Origin: Hyphomonadaceae bacterium
GTDB taxonomy: Bacteria; Pseudomonadota; Alphaproteobacteria; Caulobacterales; Hyphomonadaceae
Assembly (NCBI GenBank): GCA_028285145.1
Contig: JANQQC010000060.1
Span: forward strand, 62,001-126,000
Direction: 5' to 3'
DNA: 64,000 nt
The notes below the pieces were generated by a model that did not search any database, was not told the origin of the DNA, and saw only the letters and a list, made by a program, of their open reading frames with translations. Positions 56,738-64,000 of the stretch are shown here, piece by piece (position 1 is the stretch's first letter; each line of letters starts with the position of its first letter). The position numbers were made by a program, and so were the translations under genes.

Positions 56738-58033
56738 TTATTCGCGGAAAGTGCGGGCCATTGAGTCGCGTACCGGCTTCGTCAGGTAGGACAGAACGTT
56801 GCGGCTCTCTGTCCGAACCATGGCTTCCACCGGCATGCCGGGCACAAGCACGAAGCGATTCAGTGACGCGTCATCTTCTGGCAGCTCGACGACGACCTCA
56901 TAGAAAGGTGCCCCAGTCTGTTCGTCTTGTATGGCGTCGGCGGAGACACGTTGAACTTTGCCGGTCACCTCAGGAGTTTCGCTCTGGCTGAAGGCCGAAA
57001 AACGGAGCGTCGCAGCGCGACCCGGATCGACCTTGTCGATGTCCTGCGGGGAGATGCGAACGAGGGCGATCAGTTTGTCGTCAGCTGGAACAATGTGAAG
57101 AATCGGCGTGCCCGGTCCGATGACGCCGCCGATCGTATGCGCGCGAACACCGATGGCCCGGCCACTGCGTGGGGCGCGGATATCGAGGCGGGCGCGGCGA
57201 TCCGTGAATGCGGCGCGCTCTTCAAGGATTTCAGCGATTTCGGTCTGGACTTGCGCCAGCTCGTTAAGCGCGTCCTCGCGGAAGCCTTCGGTCAGGCGCA
57301 GACGCTCCAGTCGGGCTTCGCCGATCTGGACGCGGGTGGCTTCGATCTCCGCGCGCAAGGCATCCCTTGCCCCTAGGAGGTCTGAGCGCTCGCGCTGCAG
57401 CGCAAGGATACGAGTGCGGGGAGCAAGACCTTTGTCAAAAAGAGACTGGAGCCCCGCAACTTCTTCGTCGATCAATGGGATCTGCGCCGATTTCGCAGCA
57501 ACCTCAGCGTCGAGGCCGTCAATGCGGCGGCTGAGCTGCTGGATTCGCTGGTTCAGGACGGCGAGCTGGGTCGTCCGGCTTTGTCCGCGGGCTGCCATGA
57601 GTTCGCGTTGCGCGGTTTGAGTGGCCTGGAGTTCTGGCGAGTCGCGCAGGTCTTCCAATCCTGCCCGCATTTCGGTATCGGCACGGCCTTCCACCTCTGC
57701 TGACAGGCGCGCTTCGCGGGCCACAAGGTCGACCAGACGCGCGTTCAGGCGCGCGAGGGAGGCTTCGACCGTCGTATCGTCTAGACGGATGAGGACGTCA
57801 CCGGCGTTTACGGTATCACCTTCAGTGACGAGGATTTCCGAGACGATGCCGCCTTCCAGATGCTGGATAGCCTTATGGTTGGATGCAACGCTGATCGAGC
57901 CGGATGCCATCACGGCCCCTTCAAATGGGGCAAGCGCCGACCAAGCGAACAGGCCGCCAAACACGATGACGATAACACTCCAGCCTATCATGAAGAATTT
58001 GCGCCCGGAGACGCGTTGAATTGGCTTATCCAT
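56738..58033 (-). CDS. HlyD-family periplasmic adaptor of a type I secretion system
   Basis: A 431-residue adaptor of the PrtE type. One N-terminal membrane helix (about 16-38, FFMIGWSVIVIVFGGLFAWSAL), a lipoyl-type hairpin (IQHLEGGIVSEILVTEGDTVNAGDVLIRLDD), a long coiled-coil region (about 95-290) and a C-terminal beta-barrel with PRSGRAIGVRAHTIGGVIGPGTPILHIVP. It joins the ABC transporter to an outer-membrane TolC-type channel, which is not encoded in the window. The ATG at 58033 has AAGGAG upstream; it overlaps the ABC gene by 8 bases. Confidence 0.93.
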   Translation of the reverse strand: MDKPIQRVSGRKFFMIGWSVIVIVFGGLFAWSALAPFEGAVMASGSISVASNHKAIQHLEGGIVSEILVTEGDTVNAGDVLIRLDDTTVEASLARLNARLVDLVAREARLSAEVEGRADTEMRAGLEDLRDSPELQATQTAQRELMAARGQSRTTQLAVLNQRIQQLSRRIDGLDAEVAAKSAQIPLIDEEVAGLQSLFDKGLAPRTRILALQRERSDLLGARDALRAEIEATRVQIGEARLERLRLTEGFREDALNELAQVQTEIAEILEERAAFTDRRARLDIRAPRSGRAIGVRAHTIGGVIGPGTPILHIVPADDKLIALVRISPQDIDKVDPGRAATLRFSAFSQSETPEVTGKVQRVSADAIQDEQTGAPFYEVVVELPEDDASLNRFVLVPGMPVEAMVRTESRNVLSYLTKPVRDSMARTFRE

Positions 58034-59762
58034 TGCTGTCTCCTTTCCGGATCGGCGTGACCTGGCCAGGCGCGTTGTGCGAGCTGGCGATCTTGGCGAG
58101 TACTTCGTCTTTCGGACCGTAGAGGCGTTGCTCACCCTGACTAAGAACAAGCAGTTGATCACAGTATAGTATGGAATTGGGGCGGTGGGCGATAATCAAA
58201 GTCGTGGCCCCGCGCTCCTTCAGTTTCAGAATGGCATTCTGAAGAGCCTCGTCGCCCGCACTGTCGAGGTTCGAATTTGGCTCATCCAGGATGACAAGAT
58301 TTGGATCTCCATAGAGGGCCCGGGCAAGGGCGATACGCTGACGCTGACCGGCGGAGAGATAAGCGCCCCCTTCGCCGATTTCAGTTTCGTAGCCATCCGA
58401 CAGGTGAAGAATGAGATCATGACAACCGGCCGCCTGCGCTGCCGCGATGATCGCTTCCGGCTCGGCGTCGTCCTGAAATCTTGAAATGTTCGCCTTCACC
58501 GTGCCCGCGAAGAGATCCACCTTTTGGGACAGGTAGCCGATCTGCAGACCAAGCGCCTCGCGCGACCACGCTGTCAGCTCCGATCCATCGATCCGGACAC
58601 TGCCGGAGAAGGGGCGCCAGACGCCGGAGATGACCCGGGCAAGCGTCGACTTACCCGACGCACTGGGGCCGATCACGCCGAGCGTATCGCCAGGAGAGAG
58701 TTCGAAGTTGATCCGTTTGAGTGCCTGAAGTCGTGTTCCGGGCGGTCCGGCGGTCATATCTTCGATTGACAAACGACCTTCAATTTTTGGCAGGGGCATG
58801 GGCTCTTCGCCGCGTGGCGAGCCTGCGATTGAGGCCTTGAGCGCTGACCATGCGGTGTGAGCACTGGAAATGCCCCGCCACTGGCTGACAAGTTGCTCAA
58901 TCGGCGCGATTGCACGGCCCATAATGATAGAGGCAGCAATCATGGCTCCAGGCGTCGACTGGCCGATAATGGCGAGCCATGCGCCAAGCCCGAGGATCGC
59001 GGACTGCAGGAACAGGCGGAAAGCCTTTGTGCCGGCGGTGAAAGCCCCGAGCGTTTCGCTGGAAGACGTGTTCGCCTGATCTGACGAGTCCAGGCTTTCG
59101 CGCCATTTCGCTTCAAGAGGCCGCCGCATGCCGAGCGCTTCCATCGTTTCGGCGTTCTGAGTCATCTCACGGGCACGCTGCTGCGCCCCCCAGTCCTGCT
59201 CTTCCGCCACCCGCAGGCGATTGGCGGTAATCGCCCGATTGATCAGGCCGAGCGTGACGAGGGCTGCGCCGCCGAACAGCGCCCACAGACCAAATGCCCA
59301 GTGCAGTGAGAACAGAGCGAGGAAGAAGATGGGTGACCAGGGCGCGTCAAACAGAGCGGGCAGGGCAGGGCTTGAAAAGAAGCGCCGAACTGTTCGCAGG
59401 TTTTGCAGCGGGCGATCCGTCGATTGGCCGGGATCGTTCAGGCTCGAGGCGACAGTTGCTTCCAGCGTGCTGTCGGCAAGCCGGTCCTCGACTTGCGATC
59501 CAATCACGGAAAACAGGCTTTGACGCGTCCAATCGAGCGCGCCGAGCGTGAGATACAGGCCGGCAATGAGGGCGGTCAGCGCCATCAGTGTCGGAACAGA
59601 GCCACTTGCCAGCACCCGGTCATAGACCTGGAGCATGTAAAGCGGCCCTGTCAGCATCAGGATATTGATGAAGAAGCTGAACCCCGCCAGTCCCCAGAGG
59701 GACCGTCGGGACGCTTGGACCGCTTCAGCGGGCGTGAGGTCCCTCTTGGCCTCTGGGGGCAT
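58026..59762 (-). CDS. Type I secretion ABC transporter (PrtD family)
   Basis: A 578-residue ABC protein with a six-helix membrane domain (about 20-300) and a nucleotide-binding domain. Walker A is GPSASGKST (about 365-373), the signature LSAGQRQRIALARALYG and Walker B LVILDEPNSNLDSAGDEA. It lacks an N-terminal C39 peptidase-like domain, so it is of the PrtD/AprD kind. It lies 23 bases from the stop of the giant protein gene on the same strand, so the giant protein is the probable cargo. Confidence 0.94.
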   Translation of the reverse strand: MPPEAKRDLTPAEAVQASRRSLWGLAGFSFFINILMLTGPLYMLQVYDRVLASGSVPTLMALTALIAGLYLTLGALDWTRQSLFSVIGSQVEDRLADSTLEATVASSLNDPGQSTDRPLQNLRTVRRFFSSPALPALFDAPWSPIFFLALFSLHWAFGLWALFGGAALVTLGLINRAITANRLRVAEEQDWGAQQRAREMTQNAETMEALGMRRPLEAKWRESLDSSDQANTSSSETLGAFTAGTKAFRLFLQSAILGLGAWLAIIGQSTPGAMIAASIIMGRAIAPIEQLVSQWRGISSAHTAWSALKASIAGSPRGEEPMPLPKIEGRLSIEDMTAGPPGTRLQALKRINFELSPGDTLGVIGPSASGKSTLARVISGVWRPFSGSVRIDGSELTAWSREALGLQIGYLSQKVDLFAGTVKANISRFQDDAEPEAIIAAAQAAGCHDLILHLSDGYETEIGEGGAYLSAGQRQRIALARALYGDPNLVILDEPNSNLDSAGDEALQNAILKLKERGATTLIIAHRPNSILYCDQLLVLSQGEQRLYGPKDEVLAKIASSHNAPGQVTPIRKGDSNG

Positions 59763-59785
59763 TCAAGTCTCCTGCGGTGTGGTCT

Positions 59786-62700
59786 CTAGCCGAGACCCAT
59801 CCAGCCATCATCGTCATCGAGCAGTCCAACTCCGAGATCAAGGAATGGATCAGATTCTGTGGGGATCGGTTTCGAGCCGGTCGTTTCGGTCTCTTCCTGC
59901 TCTGCAAGTTCGACGCCAAGCGGTTCGCTTGATGGACCTTCTAGCGATCCACCAAAGTCGATCTGATCGCTTTCCATCCAGTTGTCGAGCAGATCGCCTG
60001 ACTCTGGACCTGCAAGGGAGGTTGCGAACAGAGCTGCTGCCGGAGCCGGACCATCAACCAGCGTGAAGTCGAGTTCCACCGGTGCGCCGATCTGGGACCC
60101 ACCGCCAGCATTACCGCCGTTCGCGTTGAACGTCGTGTAACGGAAGGTGACGTCACCCGGCGAGAGCTCCGCAGGATCAATCCCGAATTCGAAAGCCGAG
60201 AAGCTCTCATTTTTCGATGCGATCACGTTTCCGCCGGCATCCAAGAGTTCAAAGAAGAACGAACCTGGATCAGACCCATCGTCCAGCTCCAGTTCGATGT
60301 TGAAGACATCATCGAACAGAGACAGGTCGATCACATCTCCATCCTGAACGTCGCCATCGATCGGCGTCGTCGTCTCATCATTCGTATCGAAGATCGCAAC
60401 ATTGAAGCCTTGCGTTGTGTCGGACGGAATGACCACGTCACCAACCAGGGTAAAGTCGACTTCCACAGGCGTGCCCACCTGCGATCCGCCGCCGCCGGGA
60501 CCGCCATCCTCATCGAATGTGGTGTAGCGGAGGGTCACGTCGCCTGGTGTAAGGTCCGCGGTGTTCACCTGGAACTCGAACGCAGCGGCGTTTTCCGTTT
60601 TCGTAGCGATCACGTTGCCACCGGAGTCCAGGAGTTCAAAGAAGAACGAGCCTGGGTCCGAACCATCATCAAGTTCCAGAAGGAAGTTGATGAAGCTGCC
60701 ATAGTCTCCAAGGTCGACGACATCGCCCTGTTGCAGGTTACCGTCGATCGGCGTCGCGGTCTCATCACTCGTATCGAGTACAGAGATGTTGAAGCCCGGT
60801 GTGCCAGGATCGATCGGCTCATCAGTCGAGAAGACCGAATTCGATGCGCCTGTGGCTGGCGTCGATCCCTTGAACAGTTCAAGGAAGTCAACGTGATAGC
60901 CTTGGCTTCGGCCGGCGACTTCGATTGTGTAGAAGCCTGCTTCCGTGATCTCCAGCTGAGCGCCGAAATTGCCGGGAGCACCATCGATCTGGCTGGCGAA
61001 GCCGAAGTTTCCGTTTCCGGGGCCGCCAAACAGCTTGATGTAGCCGTTGCTCACCGGCTCAGCTTCGTTAGCACCCGAGACCAGGAAGTCCTCTATTTCT
61101 AGAGATGGGTTCGATTCGGACAGGAAGTTCACCCAGAGATCGTTTTGCTGGTCACCTGGAAGGCCGTTATTGTCCTGAGCCACACTGAACCGGAGATTGT
61201 AAGTGCCCGTCTGACCTTCGGGGACGAAGATCCGGTATTGCAGAACGCTGTTGTTCTGGACACCGTTGAGGGCCGAGGAACCCGGGTCACCCCAGACATA
61301 GTAGCCTGTGCCTTGGGAGTTGCCATTGTTGTCCGCGGCACTGTCTTCCGCCACATAAGTCCACTGCCCGTTCGGCGAGAGGCCGCCGTTTGGACCACCA
61401 TTGACGTCCTCAATCTGGATCTTGAAGCGGTAGTTGTTGCCGCTGCCAATACCCTGGAAGAAGCCATCAACTGGTGCTTCACCATCAACCGGAGTCTGGG
61501 TTGGGTTGGTGAGATAGACAGGCGCGCTGATCGGTCCTGCAGCGACATTGCTGTCGCCTTGCAGAACGTCTGGCGAGTTGTCCGTGACCGGTGTGATCAC
61601 CGCTGCCGTAAAGGCAAGCGGCTGCACATCGTCACCATTGAAGCTCGCGCCGCTGCTGGTGCTGTTATAATCGAAGGCATTAACCGGCAGAGTCGCCGTT
61701 CCATTGCCATCCAGCACCACATCGAACGTCTGCACATCGAACGCATTGTTGACCTGGAAGTCAGATTGCGCGTCGGCCAGCCGGTCTGCGACAAGATCGG
61801 CGATGCCGTTCGAGTCATTGGTGACCGGATTGAAGCCTTTTTGCAGAGTCACGCGGACCGTCGCTCCAGCAGGACCATCGACCGTGATGACGGGCGCATC
61901 GGCGTCATAGGTGCCGGTTCCCCCGCTATCGACGAACTGTCCGCCTGTTTCGATGGTGAGCGTTGCAGTTTGGGCGCTGCGGCCTTCAACTGCCTCGCCA
62001 ATGCCACCAGCCTGGCTTTCATCGCTGCCGATGTAGCCCGTCGCCGTCGTGCCGTCGTCAAAGAGGACGGTGAAGGAGGAGCCGATCAGTTCAGCACCGC
62101 CGACGCCGCCAACGTCCCAGCCGGCAATCGCGCCTGGATCGACACCATTGGCACCGCCTTTGTCCAGACCAGCGATCGAATTTGGATCCATGTCGCCCGA
62201 GAAGCCGACCGTCTCGCCGTTGACGAAACCACCGTCTGAACCGTCGAACTTGATCAGGATGCCCCGGAAGCCACCATTTGAGGTCTGCCCGGTACCGGTT
62301 GTGTTTGGCAGCGGGTTATCGCCTGCGAACTGGTAGACGTCTGAAAGATCCACAAAGGCACCGGTCCCGCCATCGGTGCTGATCGCAAAGTCCTTGGCAA
62401 CATTATCACCGCCCGATCCATCAGGATCAACGACCGAGTCGTTGAAGACCGCATCTCGGAAGTCGATGACAACACCAGCGATCTGCTTGTCCCCAGTATT
62501 GGTCAGTTGGAAGGAGTTCGAACCGAAGTTCGACAGCGCAACGTTTTCCTCACCATCAAGAATGGTCAGGACAGCGGAGCCGGTTGCGCCAGCGCCATAG
62601 GATCCGTCAGAGTCGACATCGTTGAGCGCTTCCAGAATGGCCACAGCGTCATCGTCGCTTGGCCCGGGACCGATTGGATCCTCGCCGCCTTCTACAATTT

Positions 62701-64000
62701 CAAGTCCACTGACAATGGCGTTGTCGGTCCCGTTATTCACGAACCCTATATTGATCACATCGTCTGTGACTTCGATCGCAGTAGAGATCACACCGCCGCC
62801 GCCAGCGAACTGGTCGGCCACGTCCAGATCGTCGATTGCCGTTGCACCCTCAAGCGTGACATCGAAGATGCGCTGACCAGGGCTGTTGTTCCCATCGAAA
62901 GCTTCCGCGAAGTAGAGGTTCACGGTGATCACATCGCCAATCTGGACACCAGACAGCTGAGAGATCGGGATATCGAATGAGAATGGTGCGTTGTCTGAAC
63001 GCGCGGTTTCGAAGATCTCGTTTGGAACGTTCGGCAGGTTGGGCGTTGCCGGTGTTCCATCTGTGTCACCGCGGTTTTGAGAACTGCTGTAGAACGGGCT
63101 TGGATTTGCCGTCGTGTCGGCGAGCCAGTTCGGCCCGTCGTCGGCTGCTGCCACTTCTTCGCCGAAGGCATTGATGCGCAGAAGCACGTCACCAAGCTCA
63201 GGCGGAAGAACGGGCGGTACGTTGGCATCCGGATCGAATTCAACAACTAGCGTGTCGGAGAGTGTCTTCACATCGCCGTCAGCATCGACAATGCCGGCTG
63301 CGAAGTAGTTGAAACCAAGGTTTCCGTTCGCATTGCCTTCCTGTGTCGTCGACCTGGTAACCGGGATCGTGCCGTTGAACTGACCGTTTTCGTCCAGTTG
63401 GACATCCACCACGACGGAGAAGGCCTGTGCATTGTTACCCTGGATGGCGTCGGCACCGCCGGGCGGGTTGACGCTTGCGCTGTCACCATTGCTGACGAAC
63501 GCCGTGTCCAGAATGTAGACCCGCGCCGTCCCATTGGCGTTTTCAATCCCGGCATCGACCGTGATTGGAAGGTCAGCTTCATTGACGACACGAGGCGCGA
63601 TGGAGCCGTCGCCTAGTGTGAGCGTCGGAGCGACTTCGACCTGACCGGCCTGAACCAGTGCAGAGGCTGCCACACTGCCGCCATCTGGTGTGATGGAGGA
63701 TGTAGCAGAGGAGCCGTCTTCGAAGACAACGGTTACTGTGCCGCCCGCGAGTTCCTGACCGGAGACAGCACCGCCGATCGCGCCGACCGTGGCAGTGACC
63801 GGATCGATATCAATCGAGAAGGACAGAACTTCGCCGACTGCAAATGCCCCAGGATTGAAGTCCAGGATGAGCTGGTTATTGCCGTTATCGAAGGGCAGGG
63901 CCTCAGATACTGTGTAGTCCGTGTTCAAAGTCAGGCCATTGGTTTGACCATCCTGCTGGAACGGTTTGTTTGCCGTGTCGCCCGCTGGAGGATTACCCGT
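59786..64000 (-). CDS. Giant type I secreted protein, malectin- and CBM-like domains, partial (5' end outside window)
   Basis: At least 1,404 residues, open through the right edge, so the N-terminus is missing. The visible part is acidic, Asp/Gly-rich and has almost no Cys. From the N-terminal side: beta-sandwich repeats, a malectin-like domain (encoded at 62693-63190; LLRINAFG, VNLYFAEAFDGNNSPGQRIFDV), more sandwich units, a carbohydrate-binding-like module (VLQYRIFVPEGQTGTYNLRF and GFYTIEVAGRSQGYHVDFLEL), a tandem pair of ~118-residue repeats, and an acidic end LGVGLLDDDDGWMGLG that could carry the secretion signal. No GGxGxD RTX blocks are visible in this part. It is next to its likely transporter. 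An adhesin or glycan-binding surface protein is the best guess. Confidence 0.8.
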   Translation of the reverse strand, partial: TGNPPAGDTANKPFQQDGQTNGLTLNTDYTVSEALPFDNGNNQLILDFNPGAFAVGEVLSFSIDIDPVTATVGAIGGAVSGQELAGGTVTVVFEDGSSATSSITPDGGSVAASALVQAGQVEVAPTLTLGDGSIAPRVVNEADLPITVDAGIENANGTARVYILDTAFVSNGDSASVNPPGGADAIQGNNAQAFSVVVDVQLDENGQFNGTIPVTRSTTQEGNANGNLGFNYFAAGIVDADGDVKTLSDTLVVEFDPDANVPPVLPPELGDVLLRINAFGEEVAAADDGPNWLADTTANPSPFYSSSQNRGDTDGTPATPNLPNVPNEIFETARSDNAPFSFDIPISQLSGVQIGDVITVNLYFAEAFDGNNSPGQRIFDVTLEGATAIDDLDVADQFAGGGGVISTAIEVTDDVINIGFVNNGTDNAIVSGLEIVEGGEDPIGPGPSDDDAVAILEALNDVDSDGSYGAGATGSAVLTILDGEENVALSNFGSNSFQLTNTGDKQIAGVVIDFRDAVFNDSVVDPDGSGGDNVAKDFAISTDGGTGAFVDLSDVYQFAGDNPLPNTTGTGQTSNGGFRGILIKFDGSDGGFVNGETVGFSGDMDPNSIAGLDKGGANGVDPGAIAGWDVGGVGGAELIGSSFTVLFDDGTTATGYIGSDESQAGGIGEAVEGRSAQTATLTIETGGQFVDSGGTGTYDADAPVITVDGPAGATVRVTLQKGFNPVTNDSNGIADLVADRLADAQSDFQVNNAFDVQTFDVVLDGNGTATLPVNAFDYNSTSSGASFNGDDVQPLAFTAAVITPVTDNSPDVLQGDSNVAAGPISAPVYLTNPTQTPVDGEAPVDGFFQGIGSGNNYRFKIQIEDVNGGPNGGLSPNGQWTYVAEDSAADNNGNSQGTGYYVWGDPGSSALNGVQNNSVLQYRIFVPEGQTGTYNLRFSVAQDNNGLPGDQQNDLWVNFLSESNPSLEIEDFLVSGANEAEPVSNGYIKLFGGPGNGNFGFASQIDGAPGNFGAQLEITEAGFYTIEVAGRSQGYHVDFLELFKGSTPATGASNSVFSTDEPIDPGTPGFNISVLDTSDETATPIDGNLQQGDVVDLGDYGSFINFLLELDDGSDPGSFFFELLDSGGNVIATKTENAAAFEFQVNTADLTPGDVTLRYTTFDEDGGPGGGGSQVGTPVEVDFTLVGDVVIPSDTTQGFNVAIFDTNDETTTPIDGDVQDGDVIDLSLFDDVFNIELELDDGSDPGSFFFELLDAGGNVIASKNESFSAFEFGIDPAELSPGDVTFRYTTFNANGGNAGGGSQIGAPVELDFTLVDGPAPAAALFATSLAGPESGDLLDNWMESDQIDFGGSLEGPSSEPLGVELAEQEETETTGSKPIPTESDPFLDLGVGLLDDDDGWMGLG
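60054..60796 (-). repeat. Tandem duplication inside the giant secreted protein
   Basis: Two adjacent units of about 118 residues (60441-60796 and 60054-60409) match in order: a start at GFN-x-x-x-x-DT, then DDGSDPGSFFFELLD, GGNVIA, PGDVT and RYTTF, and an end VDFTLV. The two differ at many positions, so the duplication is not recent. Confidence 0.85.
62693..63190 (-). other. Malectin-like domain in the giant secreted protein
   Basis: About 166 residues with the malectin arrangement: DVLLRINAFG at the start, a PNEIFETAR segment (the LYxTxR-like part), ITVNLYFAEAF, PGQRIFDVTLEG and a final VSGLEIVEGG. Malectin domains bind di-glucose or related glycans; a ligand here is not known. Confidence 0.7.

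Noticed and set aside
61145..62239. A 364-residue plus-strand frame over the giant protein gene
   Set aside because: It is antisense to clear beta-repeat modules, with no start signals and unusual residue use.

Overview
The window is a gene-dense, GC-rich stretch of an alphaproteobacterial chromosome, probably from Hyphomonadaceae or Maricaulales (Caulobacterales sensu lato). The pointers are the bactofilin/M23-peptidase pair (the bacA-lmdC arrangement known from Hyphomonas), the block obgE-proB-proA-nadD-rsfS-rlmH, the sucC-sucD-sucA-odhB cluster, ribosomal protein L21 with an alphaproteobacterial C-terminal extension, and frequent GTG/TTG starts. The species assignment is inference. I found no rRNA, tRNA, CRISPR array, insertion sequence or phage gene.

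Region 1 (1-14.3 kb) is mostly housekeeping: a DMT transporter edge, a crotonase, an alpha/beta hydrolase and a VWA protein on the minus strand; two plus-strand envelope genes; the bacA-lmdC morphogenesis pair; bcp; a 1,129-residue AsmA/DUF3971-like envelope protein; tyrS; anmK; a thioredoxin-like lipoprotein and another hydrolase.

Region 2 (14.4-35.2 kb) is a large surface-polysaccharide locus. It has a Wzx-type flippase, an O-antigen-ligase/polymerase-like protein, a polyprenyl-phosphate sugar-phosphate transferase that would start the repeat unit, five glycosyltransferases, sugar-nucleotide enzymes (rfbF-like, RmlC-like, two SDRs) and several redox enzymes. One pair looks like an FAD-glucose-dehydrogenase-type GMC oxidoreductase with a Tat-exported small partner. 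There is also a Tat-exported hydroxypyruvate-isomerase-like protein. The locus ends with an ExoA-like transferase and a GH16-fold lipoprotein whose catalytic motif has decayed.

Region 3 (35.4-49.9 kb) is central metabolism: pyk, a Baeyer-Villiger-type monooxygenase with a strong operator-like palindrome upstream, the 2-oxoglutarate dehydrogenase and succinyl-CoA synthetase genes (with a two-lipoyl E2), an MFS transporter, a PhoD-like lipoprotein, a TAXI-family protein, and a 37-residue small protein followed by a structured 3' region.

Region 4 (49.9-56.5 kb) is the conserved rlmH-rsfS-nadD-proA-proB-obgE block, a GNAT acetyltransferase and rpmA/rplU with a clear terminator. Region 5 (56.7-64 kb) encodes a type I secretion system (HlyD-type adaptor and PrtD-type ABC transporter) beside the 3' end of a giant secreted protein. 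That protein carries a malectin-like domain, carbohydrate-binding-like beta-sandwiches and a tandem repeat; its N-terminus lies beyond the window. Regions 2 and 5 are the most likely places for undescribed biology: a surface glycan and a secreted protein with sugar-binding folds.
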